The notes beneath the pieces are model-generated. The model did not search any database, had not been told where the DNA came from, and worked only from the letters and a program-made list of their open reading frames with translations. A DNA stretch of 64,000 bases from Solibacillus sp. FSL W7-1464 (GTDB lineage Bacteria > Bacillota > Bacilli > Bacillales_A > Planococcaceae), in NCBI RefSeq assembly GCF_038004425.1, contig NZ_JBBORC010000001.1, positions 1,403,001 to 1,467,000 on the forward strand, given 5' to 3'. Positions 34,187 through 42,504 of the stretch are shown in pieces. Both the position numbers and the translations under genes were made by a program. How positions within the stretch are numbered: the stretch's first letter is position 1; every line of letters begins with the position of its first letter.

Positions 34187-35704
34187 ATGACGACAGACGT
34201 ACAAGTAAAGGTCTTTCCGCAATATATCAATGGTGAATGGACTCCACCTGCTTCAGGTGAATTTTTTGATGTAATTAATCCGGCTACATCAGAAGTCGTT
34301 GCGAAAGTTTCAAAAGGGAACCAGGATGATGTGAATAAGGCGGTTCAAAATGCGAAAGAAGTATTTGAATCGGGTGTATGGTCAGGAAAAACGCAGGCGG
34401 AACGCGCACAGATCATGCTGCAATTTGCGGGGAAAATCAGGGAGCATGCCCAGGAAATCATTTTCCTGGAGGGGATCAGTACAGGGGCGACACTTCGTAA
34501 ATTAGGTGGCGCGGATATCCGACAGTTAATCCTTTCTCTTACTCAAACAGCGGATTTATCATTGAAATATGAAGCTGTAACAGCGCTTCCCGTTAATGAG
34601 CAGCTCGGTGCGAACCGAAGCCTGCTTGTTCGTGAACCTCTCGGTGTAGTAGCGGCGATCACGCCATTTAACTTCCCGTTAGTATTAGCGATGTGGAAAA
34701 TCGCACCAGCAATCGCGATGGGGAACTCGATCATTATCAAGCCGGCTTCGAATACACCACTAGGTACATTGAAGCTTGCACAATTAGCTGTTGAAGCCGG
34801 TATTCCACCAGGGGTAATTAATGTCATTACTGGTCCGGGAGCTGAAGTGGGGGATGCCCTTGTCACGCATCCGGATGTATCGAAAGTGGCATTTACTGGA
34901 TCTACTGAAGTAGGCAGAAAGATTATGGCGCAAGCTGCGGGAACGGTAAAGAAAGTGACGCTTGAACTTGGAGGAAAAGCGCCTGCGATCGTACTACCGG
35001 ATGTAGATCTCGAAGTAGCGATTCCGGGAATTCTGCTCGGTGTGTTTTTCCATTCCGGGCAAGTGTGTGAAGCGAGTACACGAGTTATCGTCCATGAATC
35101 CATATATGATATCGTCGTCCAACAACTAGCTGAAACATCGAAGAAAATTAAGCTCGGTCAGCCGCTTGATATGACAACTGGAATGGGGCCGGTGATCTCT
35201 GAATCACAGATGAATAAAATCCTCGATTATATTCAGTCTGGCGTTGATGAAGGAGCAAGACTTGTATGCGGTGGTAAACGGGCATCAGGTCCAGGGCTGG
35301 ATAACGGATATTTCATCGAGCCGACGATTTTCGCAGACGTAACGAATGATATGAAGATTGCGCGAGAAGAAATCTTTGGTCCGGTATTATGCGTGCTTAA
35401 ATATTCAACAGAAGAAGAGGCAATCGCCATCGCCAATGATACGGAATACGGGTTATCAGGCGGTGTCTGGGGTCGTGATGTGACGAAAGCAAATGAAATT
35501 GCTACGAAAATTAATGCGGGAACAGTCTGGATCAATGACTGGCATATTTTCCGTACAGATGCTCCATTCGGCGGCTATAAGCAAAGTGGTGTAGGTCGTG
35601 AACAGGGAGCTCAAGTGTTTGATGACTACACGGAGCTTAAAAATATTTGCACGTCCTTAACGACGGAAAACGCACAGCGTCCAGCTTTAGGTTTAATCTT
35701 TTAA
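34187..35704 (+). CDS. Aldehyde dehydrogenase family protein
   Basis: A 505-residue NAD(P)-dependent aldehyde dehydrogenase. The general base Glu is in LELGGKAP (about residue 264), the nucleophile Cys in SGQVCEAST (about 298), and TPFNFPL and FTGSTEVG form the cofactor site. It should oxidise an aldehyde to a carboxylic acid, the substrate for the acyl-CoA ligase downstream. It lies 57 bases after R2lox with AAAGGGGG before the ATG. A betaine- or phenylacetaldehyde-type role is possible from family alone; the operon favours a hydrophobic aldehyde. Confidence 0.93.
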   Translation: MTTDVQVKVFPQYINGEWTPPASGEFFDVINPATSEVVAKVSKGNQDDVNKAVQNAKEVFESGVWSGKTQAERAQIMLQFAGKIREHAQEIIFLEGISTGATLRKLGGADIRQLILSLTQTADLSLKYEAVTALPVNEQLGANRSLLVREPLGVVAAITPFNFPLVLAMWKIAPAIAMGNSIIIKPASNTPLGTLKLAQLAVEAGIPPGVINVITGPGAEVGDALVTHPDVSKVAFTGSTEVGRKIMAQAAGTVKKVTLELGGKAPAIVLPDVDLEVAIPGILLGVFFHSGQVCEASTRVIVHESIYDIVVQQLAETSKKIKLGQPLDMTTGMGPVISESQMNKILDYIQSGVDEGARLVCGGKRASGPGLDNGYFIEPTIFADVTNDMKIAREEIFGPVLCVLKYSTEEEAIAIANDTEYGLSGGVWGRDVTKANEIATKINAGTVWINDWHIFRTDAPFGGYKQSGVGREQGAQVFDDYTELKNICTSLTTENAQRPALGLIF

Positions 35705-35728
35705 TCGAAAAACGAATGGAGAGATACG

Positions 35729-36931
35729 ATGAAAACGACTTCCTATTTTGAGTTCACGCATCGCCCTGAAATCCGAAGTGGTGCAGGTTCACATATTTTA
35801 GTGCCGGATTTAATTCAAGGTTTAGGCGGAAAGCGCCCTGTTCTTTTTTCGGATAAAGGACTGACGGATGCCGGTTTAACGCAAAAAATCAAAAGCTTAT
35901 TTGACATGGTACCCGGCATAAAGCTTGCTGGTGTGTTTGATGATATTCAGCAAGATGCGAAATCAAGCAATATTAACAGAGGTCTGAAGTATTTTAAAGA
36001 TTGCAATGGCGACTCCATCATTGCGATTGGCGGAGGCAGTGTTTTAGATACTGCCAAAACAATTAAATGGGCTCTTTATAATGGTGTGAATCAAGTCGAA
36101 TATACTTTAACGGGGAATGTTCTGGAAGTATGGCCGGATGCTAAGCCATTCGGTATTCCGCATATTTCGCTTCCGACAACTGCCGGAACAGGCGCAGAAA
36201 TTTCCAGTATTTCTGTTGTGTTCAATGAAATGCTGAATTTGAAATGCAACTTGATGAATCCGTATTTAAGTTCCGACATTGCGGTATTAGATCCCGATTT
36301 AACGGTAGGCTTACCGCGACGAGTAACAGCATTTACCGGTATGGATGCACTGACACATGCTGTAGAAGGATTTTTCTCAACAAAATCCACGAATTTCTCG
36401 GATGCTTTTGCGCTGCATGCTGCAAAGATCATCGTCGAAAATTTAACTACAGCAGTACATGATGGGAAAAATGTTGCGGCACGTGCCAATATGCTTCAGG
36501 CAAGTGCGATGGCGATCACAAGCTTCCAGGCGGCGATGGCCAATATACCAATTCACAATATAGCCCATACGTATGGTGCGAAATACGGGATTCCACACGG
36601 TTTGGCAAATGCAGTTCTCATGCCGAGTGTGATGAAAAACATGCCGAACATGTATTTACCGAAAGTAAATGCATTTGCTTCTGCATTAGGGGTCATCCCG
36701 AATGCTGAAAATCCGCAAGAAACATTGGATGAGTGCATCAATGTAATTGTCGATTTAAGAAATGCAGTAAATCTGCCGCCAAGCTTTGACGAATTTAATA
36801 TTGATGCGGCGGATATTCCGCAACTTGTGCCTGCTGTTCAAAACGATCCGTCGTCTTTAAGTTTCCGTATTCCGGATGACATCATCGTAAACGTTTCTAA
36901 AGAAGTAATCAGTTCAAAAGTAAGTATTTGA
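35729..36931 (+). CDS. Iron-containing alcohol dehydrogenase
   Basis: A 400-residue group III alcohol dehydrogenase. The NAD loop GGGSVLDTAK, the TTAGTGAE segment and the metal-site residues in GMDALTHAVEGF and HNIAHTYGAKYGIPHG are present. It would oxidise a primary or secondary alcohol to the aldehyde or ketone, or act in reverse. It is 24 bases after the aldehyde dehydrogenase, so the alcohol-to-acid pair is cotranscribed with the oxidase. Confidence 0.93.
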   Translation: MKTTSYFEFTHRPEIRSGAGSHILVPDLIQGLGGKRPVLFSDKGLTDAGLTQKIKSLFDMVPGIKLAGVFDDIQQDAKSSNINRGLKYFKDCNGDSIIAIGGGSVLDTAKTIKWALYNGVNQVEYTLTGNVLEVWPDAKPFGIPHISLPTTAGTGAEISSISVVFNEMLNLKCNLMNPYLSSDIAVLDPDLTVGLPRRVTAFTGMDALTHAVEGFFSTKSTNFSDAFALHAAKIIVENLTTAVHDGKNVAARANMLQASAMAITSFQAAMANIPIHNIAHTYGAKYGIPHGLANAVLMPSVMKNMPNMYLPKVNAFASALGVIPNAENPQETLDECINVIVDLRNAVNLPPSFDEFNIDAADIPQLVPAVQNDPSSLSFRIPDDIIVNVSKEVISSKVSI

Positions 36932-37009
36932 TTTAAAGGAAGCGCTCTTGAGGAGAGGGGGGAATCTTCCTTTCCTTTGATCGATAATTTGAAAGTAGGA
37001 GGTTACATT

Positions 37010-38533
37010 ATGAATATTGTTGAATTGCTTACTTCAACAACTTCACGTTTGCCGGATCAACCTGTCATCCACTTCAAAGGGGCAATGCTTACTTATAAAG
37101 AATTGCAAGATAAAGTGTACAAAATCGCCGCAGGTTTGAAGGAACAAGGTGTCACAAAAGGTACAAATATAGCATTAATGATGACGAATCGCCCGGAATA
37201 TATTATTACGTATTTTGCTGTTTTAGCGAATGGAGGTACGGTCGTTCCGATCAATCCGACATTTAAAGAGCAGGAAGTTACGTATATCGTAAACGATTCT
37301 GAAGTGGAACTGTTAATTATGGAAGATGTGTGTAGGCCCGTCATTGAAAATGCAATGGCTCAATTGAAAACGGTCAAAACAATTATTAACTACAGTGATA
37401 CGGCCGATGAACAATTTTTATCATGGCATCAACTGGACACATCCGCTTCTATTTCAGAAATTGTACCCCTTCATGAATCTGATGTCGCACAAATTATTTA
37501 TACTTCCGGAACGACAGGAAATCCGAAGGGCGCCATGATTACACACGGAAATCTAAACTGGATGGCAATAACAGCAGCCGTCTACAATCAGTTAGTTCCG
37601 AGTGACCGTGTACTATGTGTATTGCCCTTGTTCCATGCTTATGCAAAACTTCAGGGCTTCCTTGCACCGATTGCTCACGGTTGTGCAATTTATTTAGAGG
37701 AACGGTTCCATCCTGTCGAAACATTAAAAGCGATTGCCGAACATGAAATTACAATCTTTTTAGGTGTGCCGACAATGTATGCCTTTTTTGCCCAAGTACC
37801 TCATTTAGTAGAGCAGCTGGACTTCTCAAAATTACGTACAGCCGGTTCAGGTGGTGCAAGCTTACCGGCAGAGCTATTGCACAAGACGAATGAATCGTTC
37901 GGTGTCAGTATTTCAGAAGGATACGGTTTAACGGAAAGTACGGTCATGCTGTTGACAACACACCGAAGCTTACCGAAGAAAGTCAATTCTGTCGGCATGC
38001 CGTTACCGGGAATCGATTTAAAGCTGGTCGATCCGGAAGGCAATGAAGTGGCCGATCATGAAGTAGGCGAAATCTTATTCAGAGGGCCGAACATGATGAA
38101 AGGTTACTACAAAAAGCCTGATGAGACTGCAAATACAATCAGGGACGGCTGGTTGTATACAGGGGACATGGCTTACCGAGATGAAGAAGGCTATCACTTT
38201 ATCGTAGACCGTAAAAAAGACATTATCATTCGAGGCGGATTTAATATTTATCCTAGGGAAATAGAGGAACTGCTGTATCAGCATCCGGCGATCGTGGAAT
38301 GTTCAGTGATCGGCAGACCGGACCCGATTTTTGGTGAAAAGACCGTTGCGTATGTCGTATCGAAAGATTCCGAGCTTACAGAAGAAGATATTCGGGACTA
38401 CTGCAAAGTAAAACTTGCCGAATACAAAGTACCGGATTATGTAAGTTTTATCGAAGAAATTCCGAAGTCGGGAACAGGTAAGATTTTAAAAACGGCGCTG
38501 AAAAACTTGGACAAGAATGCACTGCCTAAATAA
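37010..38533 (+). CDS. Long-chain/medium-chain acyl-CoA ligase (AMP-forming)
   Basis: A 507-residue member of the ANL superfamily that activates a carboxylate with ATP and CoA. The P-loop is IIYTSGTTGNPKG, followed by the YGLTES core motif, YTGDMAYRDEEGY, the hinge DRKKDIIIRGG and the C-terminal Lys in KSGTGKIL. It would load the acid made by the aldehyde dehydrogenase onto CoA. The start is ATG 37010 after TAGGAGG; an 11-codon longer reading has no ribosome site. Chain-length preference is not evident. Confidence 0.93.
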   Translation: MNIVELLTSTTSRLPDQPVIHFKGAMLTYKELQDKVYKIAAGLKEQGVTKGTNIALMMTNRPEYIITYFAVLANGGTVVPINPTFKEQEVTYIVNDSEVELLIMEDVCRPVIENAMAQLKTVKTIINYSDTADEQFLSWHQLDTSASISEIVPLHESDVAQIIYTSGTTGNPKGAMITHGNLNWMAITAAVYNQLVPSDRVLCVLPLFHAYAKLQGFLAPIAHGCAIYLEERFHPVETLKAIAEHEITIFLGVPTMYAFFAQVPHLVEQLDFSKLRTAGSGGASLPAELLHKTNESFGVSISEGYGLTESTVMLLTTHRSLPKKVNSVGMPLPGIDLKLVDPEGNEVADHEVGEILFRGPNMMKGYYKKPDETANTIRDGWLYTGDMAYRDEEGYHFIVDRKKDIIIRGGFNIYPREIEELLYQHPAIVECSVIGRPDPIFGEKTVAYVVSKDSELTEEDIRDYCKVKLAEYKVPDYVSFIEEIPKSGTGKILKTALKNLDKNALPK

Positions 38534-38676
38534 GAAGCGGTCGGTTGGTCGAAGTTCTTAAACTTCAGTACATGAACTAGAACGCAGATCATGCCCTTTT
38601 GGACGAGGCGCAAATGCGAATGCCCGGAAATGGCAAACAGGTTAACCATTGAACATGAATAAGGAGGGATTTATAA

Positions 38677-39438
38677 ATGAATTTTGACCAAAAGGCAATT
38701 ATCGTTACGGGTGGAGGATCCGGTTTAGGTGAAGCGACTGCACGAAAGGTTGCAGCTGCTGGAGGCTATCCGGTCATATTGGATTTAAATGAAGAAAAAG
38801 GTCAGGCGGTAGCTGATGAAATAAATGGCCTGTTTTTTAAAACGAACGTTGTGAAGGAAGAAGACGTACAGGCAGCGATCGACGGTGCTGTAGAAAAGTA
38901 CGGTTCGATTCAAGGTGTTGTAAACTGTGCAGGTCTTGGTACTTCGACACGTGTAGTAGGCAGAAAAGGTATTTTTCCATTAGATGAATTTAACTTTATT
39001 ATTCAAGTGAATCTGGTTGGTACGTTTAATGTCATCCGTTTAGCGGCAGCTGCCATGATGACAAATGAACCGAACGAACACGGGGAGCGCGGGGTTATTG
39101 TGAATACAGCTTCTGTAGCGGCATTCGATGGGCAAATCGGCCAGGCTGCCTATTCAGCATCTAAAAGCGGGATTGTAGGGATGACATTGCCGATTGCAAG
39201 GGATTTGGCAAGCTATGGCATCCGGGTTATGACGATTGCACCGGGAATTTTCGATACACCTTTAATGAACAGTGCCCCTCAAGCGCTTAAGGAAGCATTA
39301 GGAAAACAAATTCCATTCCCATCCCGTTTAGGGGAAGCTGATGAATATGCACATTTAGTAAAGGCCATTTTTGAAAATCCAATGTTAAACGGTGAAACGA
39401 TTCGACTCGACGGCGCGATTCGCATGGCCCCAAGATAA
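38677..39438 (+). CDS. SDR family dehydrogenase, HSD10-like
   Basis: A 253-residue short-chain dehydrogenase similar to 3-hydroxyacyl-CoA dehydrogenase type 2 (HSD17B10). The cofactor loop is [15 protein letters not shown] replaces NNAG, and the catalytic Ser and Tyr-x3-Lys are in [10 protein letters not shown] and YSASK. HSD10 enzymes oxidise 2-methyl-3-hydroxyacyl-CoA in isoleucine and branched-chain catabolism, which suits this operon. AAGGAGG precedes the ATG. The preceding 143-base gap holds no gene. Confidence 0.9.
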   Translation: MNFDQKAIIVTGGGSGLGEATARKVAAAGGYPVILDLNEEKGQAVADEINGLFFKTNVVKEEDVQAAIDGAVEKYGSIQGVVNCAGLGTSTRVVGRKGIFPLDEFNFIIQVNLVGTFNVIRLAAAAMMTNEPNEHGERGVIVNTASVAAFDGQIGQAAYSASKSGIVGMTLPIARDLASYGIRVMTIAPGIFDTPLMNSAPQALKEALGKQIPFPSRLGEADEYAHLVKAIFENPMLNGETIRLDGAIRMAPR

Positions 39439-39450
39439 GGAGGATAACGG

Positions 39451-40245
39451 ATGAATCTTGAAACAATGACGATAGAGAAATTAGATTACGGTGTCCACGT
39501 CGTAACAATTAATAACCCTCCAGCGAATACATTAAATGCTGGAATTCAACAGGACTTGTTGCACCTGATTGAAGAAGTCGAGAAAAATCCGGCAATCCGG
39601 GCTATTGTGTTCAAATCGGCCAATCCTAAAATCTTCATAGCAGGTGCTGACCTTGGAGCAATGGGCAGCTCCAATGAAAACGTGGATTTTGCCGAAAGTT
39701 CAAAACATGTGCAAGATATTTTTAATCGGCTCGAAGCATTGCGGGTACCGACAATTGCCTCAATTAATGGCCATGCATTAGGCGGCGGTTGTGAATTCGT
39801 ACTTTCATGCGACTTCCGTATTATGGGTGCCGGTACAATTGGCTTAACGGAAGCATCTTTGGGCTTATTGCCTGGTGCTGGCGGTACGCAGCGAATGACT
39901 AGATTGGTAGGCGGAGCAAAAGCACGTGAATTAATGTATTTAAGCAAACGTTTAAAAGCTGAAGAAGCTGCGGCAATCGGCTTAATTACAGAAGCGGTAG
40001 CCCCGGAAGAGTTGGAGGAAAAGGCAATTGCATTCGCAAATAAGCTTGCGCAAAGTGCAGTAGGAGCGATCGGCCTCATTAAAGAGAGTATTTTGGCTGC
40101 GGAAGAATTGCCGTTGGAACAAGGGTTGTTAGTGGAACGGGAAGCCTTTGCGAAAACATTTACTACAGGGGAAGTAAATGAAGGCATCCGTGCGTTCTTT
40201 GAGAAACGCCCTCCGAATTTTTTAAAGCCAGTTACAAATCAATAA
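39451..40245 (+). CDS. Enoyl-CoA hydratase (crotonase family)
   Basis: A 264-residue crotonase. The oxyanion hole segment IAGADLGAMG and the two catalytic Glu regions GHALGGGCEFVLSCD and EASLGLLPGAGGTQRM are intact, so it should act as an (S)-specific 2-enoyl-CoA hydratase. This gives the cluster two stereochemically different hydratases, the crotonase and the MaoC pair. It is 12 bases after the HSD10-like gene, with AAGGAGG. Confidence 0.93.
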   Translation: MNLETMTIEKLDYGVHVVTINNPPANTLNAGIQQDLLHLIEEVEKNPAIRAIVFKSANPKIFIAGADLGAMGSSNENVDFAESSKHVQDIFNRLEALRVPTIASINGHALGGGCEFVLSCDFRIMGAGTIGLTEASLGLLPGAGGTQRMTRLVGGAKARELMYLSKRLKAEEAAAIGLITEAVAPEELEEKAIAFANKLAQSAVGAIGLIKESILAAEELPLEQGLLVEREAFAKTFTTGEVNEGIRAFFEKRPPNFLKPVTNQ

Positions 40246-40259
40246 ATAGGACAATTGGG

Positions 40260-40292
40260 GGCCGTGTTGAAAGTTCAGCTTTCAGTACGGCC
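40260..40292 (+). terminator. Hairpin within the operon before the racemase gene
   Basis: GGCCGT-TGAAAG pairs with CTTTCA-ACGGCC, loop TTCA, followed by TTAATTTA rather than a clean T run. Likely a partial terminator or RNA-processing site that lowers expression of the last gene. Confidence 0.55.
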
Positions 40293-40321
40293 TTAATTTA
40301 TACTGGAAGGATGAAGGAAAT

Positions 40322-41440
40322 ATGTTGTTAAAAGGGTTGAAAATTTTGGATTTCTCCACATTATTGCCAGGTCCGTTTGCGACGATGATGCTTGCAGATC
40401 TAGGAGCGGAAGTGGTACATGTCACAAAACCGGTAGAAGAAGGCAGGCAATGGGGACCGGACGAGTATTTGCAGCGCTCTAAAAAATCGCTGGCGGTCGA
40501 TTTAAAATCTCCGGAAGTTGTCGCATCCATAAAGGAACTATTAAAGGAACAGGAATACGATATTGTTGTTGAGCAGTTCCGCCCTGGCGTGATGGCACGT
40601 CTTGGTCTAGATTATGAGTCATTAAAAGCGATCAATCCTGGCTTAATATACTGTTCCATTACCGGCTACGGACAGACTGGCTCTTACAGTGAACGCGGCG
40701 GGCATGATATTAACTATGTCGCTTTGGCAGGGCTGCAAGGATATTCCGGCACAAAAGAAAATGGCCCGGCAAATATTGGTTTTCAGGTGGCTGATTTGGC
40801 GGGAGGATCAATGCATGCGGTCATCGGCATTTTATCGGCTGTCATTTATCGTGGAACAACTGGACTCGGGCAGCATCTGGATATAAGCATGACGGATTGT
40901 GCTTTAACGTTAAATGCCTTATTTGCCCATGATTATCTAGCTGAAGGAAAACCGCTTGCGCGTGAAGAGCTGATCTTAAACGGCGGATCATTCTATGGTT
41001 ACTACGAGACACTGGATGGCCGGTACCTTTCTGTCGGCAGCCTGGAACCGAAATTCAGGCAGCAGTTATGTGGGGCAATCGGATCCCCGGATTTACTCCG
41101 ATTAGCATTGAGTAATAAACCGGATGATATGGCCATGCTGAAAGAACAGCTGCAAAGTACTTTTAAGCAAAAGACACTGGAAGAATGGCATTCTATTTTC
41201 TCTGAAGTAGATGCTTGTGTAGAGCCGGTATTGACGTTTGAAGAAACGGTTGAACACCCGCTTTTCAAGGACCGGGAAATGTTTGTGGAAATAGCAAAGC
41301 CGGATGGAACGACACAAAAACAGATTGCATGCCCGATCAAGTCCAATCTCTTCCAAGCATCTTATGGGACAGTCGGGGTAAAAGCGGGCGCACATAACGA
41401 AGAAATATTAGGGCATCTGTTAAAGAAGAAGATAAAGTAG
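40322..41440 (+). CDS. Alpha-methylacyl-CoA racemase-like protein (CaiB/BaiF family)
   Basis: A 372-residue family III CoA-transferase-fold protein. Three residues that define the racemase branch are present at nearly the mycobacterial MCR numbering: His128 (GGHDINY), Asp158 (VADLAGGSM) and Glu242 (SLEPKF), corresponding to MCR His126, Asp156 and Glu241. True CoA-transferases keep the Asp but not the His/Glu pair. It would interconvert (2R)- and (2S)-methylacyl-CoA so that acyl-CoA dehydrogenases can use both, which implies methyl-branched substrates. It is the last gene of the cluster, after an operon-internal hairpin. Confidence 0.88.
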   Translation: MLLKGLKILDFSTLLPGPFATMMLADLGAEVVHVTKPVEEGRQWGPDEYLQRSKKSLAVDLKSPEVVASIKELLKEQEYDIVVEQFRPGVMARLGLDYESLKAINPGLIYCSITGYGQTGSYSERGGHDINYVALAGLQGYSGTKENGPANIGFQVADLAGGSMHAVIGILSAVIYRGTTGLGQHLDISMTDCALTLNALFAHDYLAEGKPLAREELILNGGSFYGYYETLDGRYLSVGSLEPKFRQQLCGAIGSPDLLRLALSNKPDDMAMLKEQLQSTFKQKTLEEWHSIFSEVDACVEPVLTFEETVEHPLFKDREMFVEIAKPDGTTQKQIACPIKSNLFQASYGTVGVKAGAHNEEILGHLLKKKIK

Positions 41441-41556
41441 AGAGAAAGAAGCAGATAAAAACGTATCACCTGCAGTGCTGAAAAGTGAGTAAATAGTAGT
41501 GGGAATGTAAAAAATAATACGTTTTATTACGTTCATATTAAAAAAACTTAACATTT

Positions 41557-41631
41557 ATGAGAGTGATTACTGTTCTTTTTTTGAAAAATATTTTAAGATA
41601 TAAACGAATTACAAGAATGTTGAGCAGGTGA
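41557..41631 (+). CDS. Possible 24-residue leader peptide upstream of yidC
   Basis: A short frame from ATG 41557 to TGA 41629-41631 ends three bases before the yidC start, and the yidC ribosome site (GAGCAGGTGA) lies within its last codons. The peptide has a hydrophobic stretch MRVITVLFL and a basic tail. No good ribosome site is visible for it. In B. subtilis the second yidC gene is controlled by the arrest peptide MifM, so an upstream ORF here is worth noting, but there is no sequence similarity I can claim. Confidence 0.25.
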   Translation: MRVITVLFLKNILRYKRITRMLSR

Positions 41632-41634
41632 ACT

Positions 41635-42396
41635 ATGAAAAACTTAAAACTTAGTGTTTTCCTTCTGACCGTTCCACTTTTACTGGCAGGCTGTGAAAGT
41701 GTTGAAAACAAAGAAGGCTTCTTCTATTCAACATTTGTACGTCCGATGGATTGGACGTTAAACACATTTGGTGAATTATTTAACGGCAGCTATGGTCTGG
41801 CTATTATTGCTATTATTTTAATTATTCGTCTCGTACTAATGCCGTTTATGCTTAAAACTTACCGCAGTCAAGCTACAATGAAAGTGAAGATGGATCTTGT
41901 CCGACCGCAAATGGAGGATATCCAGAAACGTTTAAAAGCAGCAAAAACTCCGGAAGAAAGAACGACGGTTCAGCAGGAAATGATGTCGCTCTACAAAGAA
42001 CATAATATTAATCCGCTAAATATGGGCTGCCTGCCAGCGCTAATACAAATGCCGATTATTATGGGCTTATACTATGCGATTTTATATTCGGCTGAAATCA
42101 AAACACATTCATTCCTATGGTTTGACCTCGGCTCTACAGATATTTGGATGACTGCAATCGCAGGTGTCGTTTATTTTGTACAAGCAAAAGTATCGCTTCA
42201 AACCGTACCAGAAGCTCAGAAGAATCAAATGAAACTGATGATTTATGTATCACCGATCATGATTGTCATTATTTCATTGTCTTCGATGGCTGCACTCCCG
42301 CTGTACTGGGCAGTCGGAGGGTTATTCTTAATTGTCCAAACTTTTATTGGACGCAAATTTTTTTCTCACATCCCTGAAACTAAGGGAAATGAATAA
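41635..42396 (+). CDS. yidC: YidC/Oxa1 membrane protein insertase (lipoprotein form)
   Basis: A 253-residue insertase with a lipoprotein signal ending LLLAGC (Cys20 lipidated) and five membrane segments. The positively charged cavity Arg is in IIRLVLMPF, the cytoplasmic coiled hairpin covers about residues 80-125, and the LPALIQMPIIMGLYYA segment follows. It inserts small membrane proteins with or without Sec. It is not next to rnpA and rpmH, so it is likely the auxiliary YidC2 copy. A short upstream ORF may control it, and a terminator follows. Confidence 0.93.
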   Translation: MKNLKLSVFLLTVPLLLAGCESVENKEGFFYSTFVRPMDWTLNTFGELFNGSYGLAIIAIILIIRLVLMPFMLKTYRSQATMKVKMDLVRPQMEDIQKRLKAAKTPEERTTVQQEMMSLYKEHNINPLNMGCLPALIQMPIIMGLYYAILYSAEIKTHSFLWFDLGSTDIWMTAIAGVVYFVQAKVSLQTVPEAQKNQMKLMIYVSPIMIVIISLSSMAALPLYWAVGGLFLIVQTFIGRKFFSHIPETKGNE

Positions 42397-42433
42397 ATAT
42401 AAGTTATGCCGCTGCTAAAGGCTTACTGAACTA

Positions 42434-42470
42434 AAACTACTGAGACGATGGTTCCAGTAGTTTTTTTTAT
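42434..42470 (+). terminator. Terminator of yidC
   Basis: AAACTACTG (42434-42442) pairs with CAGTAGTTT (42455-42463); T8 follows. Confidence 0.85.
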
Positions 42471-42504
42471 GGTTTTTTGCTCAGTGTGCTGTTGTGGTGC
42501 AATT

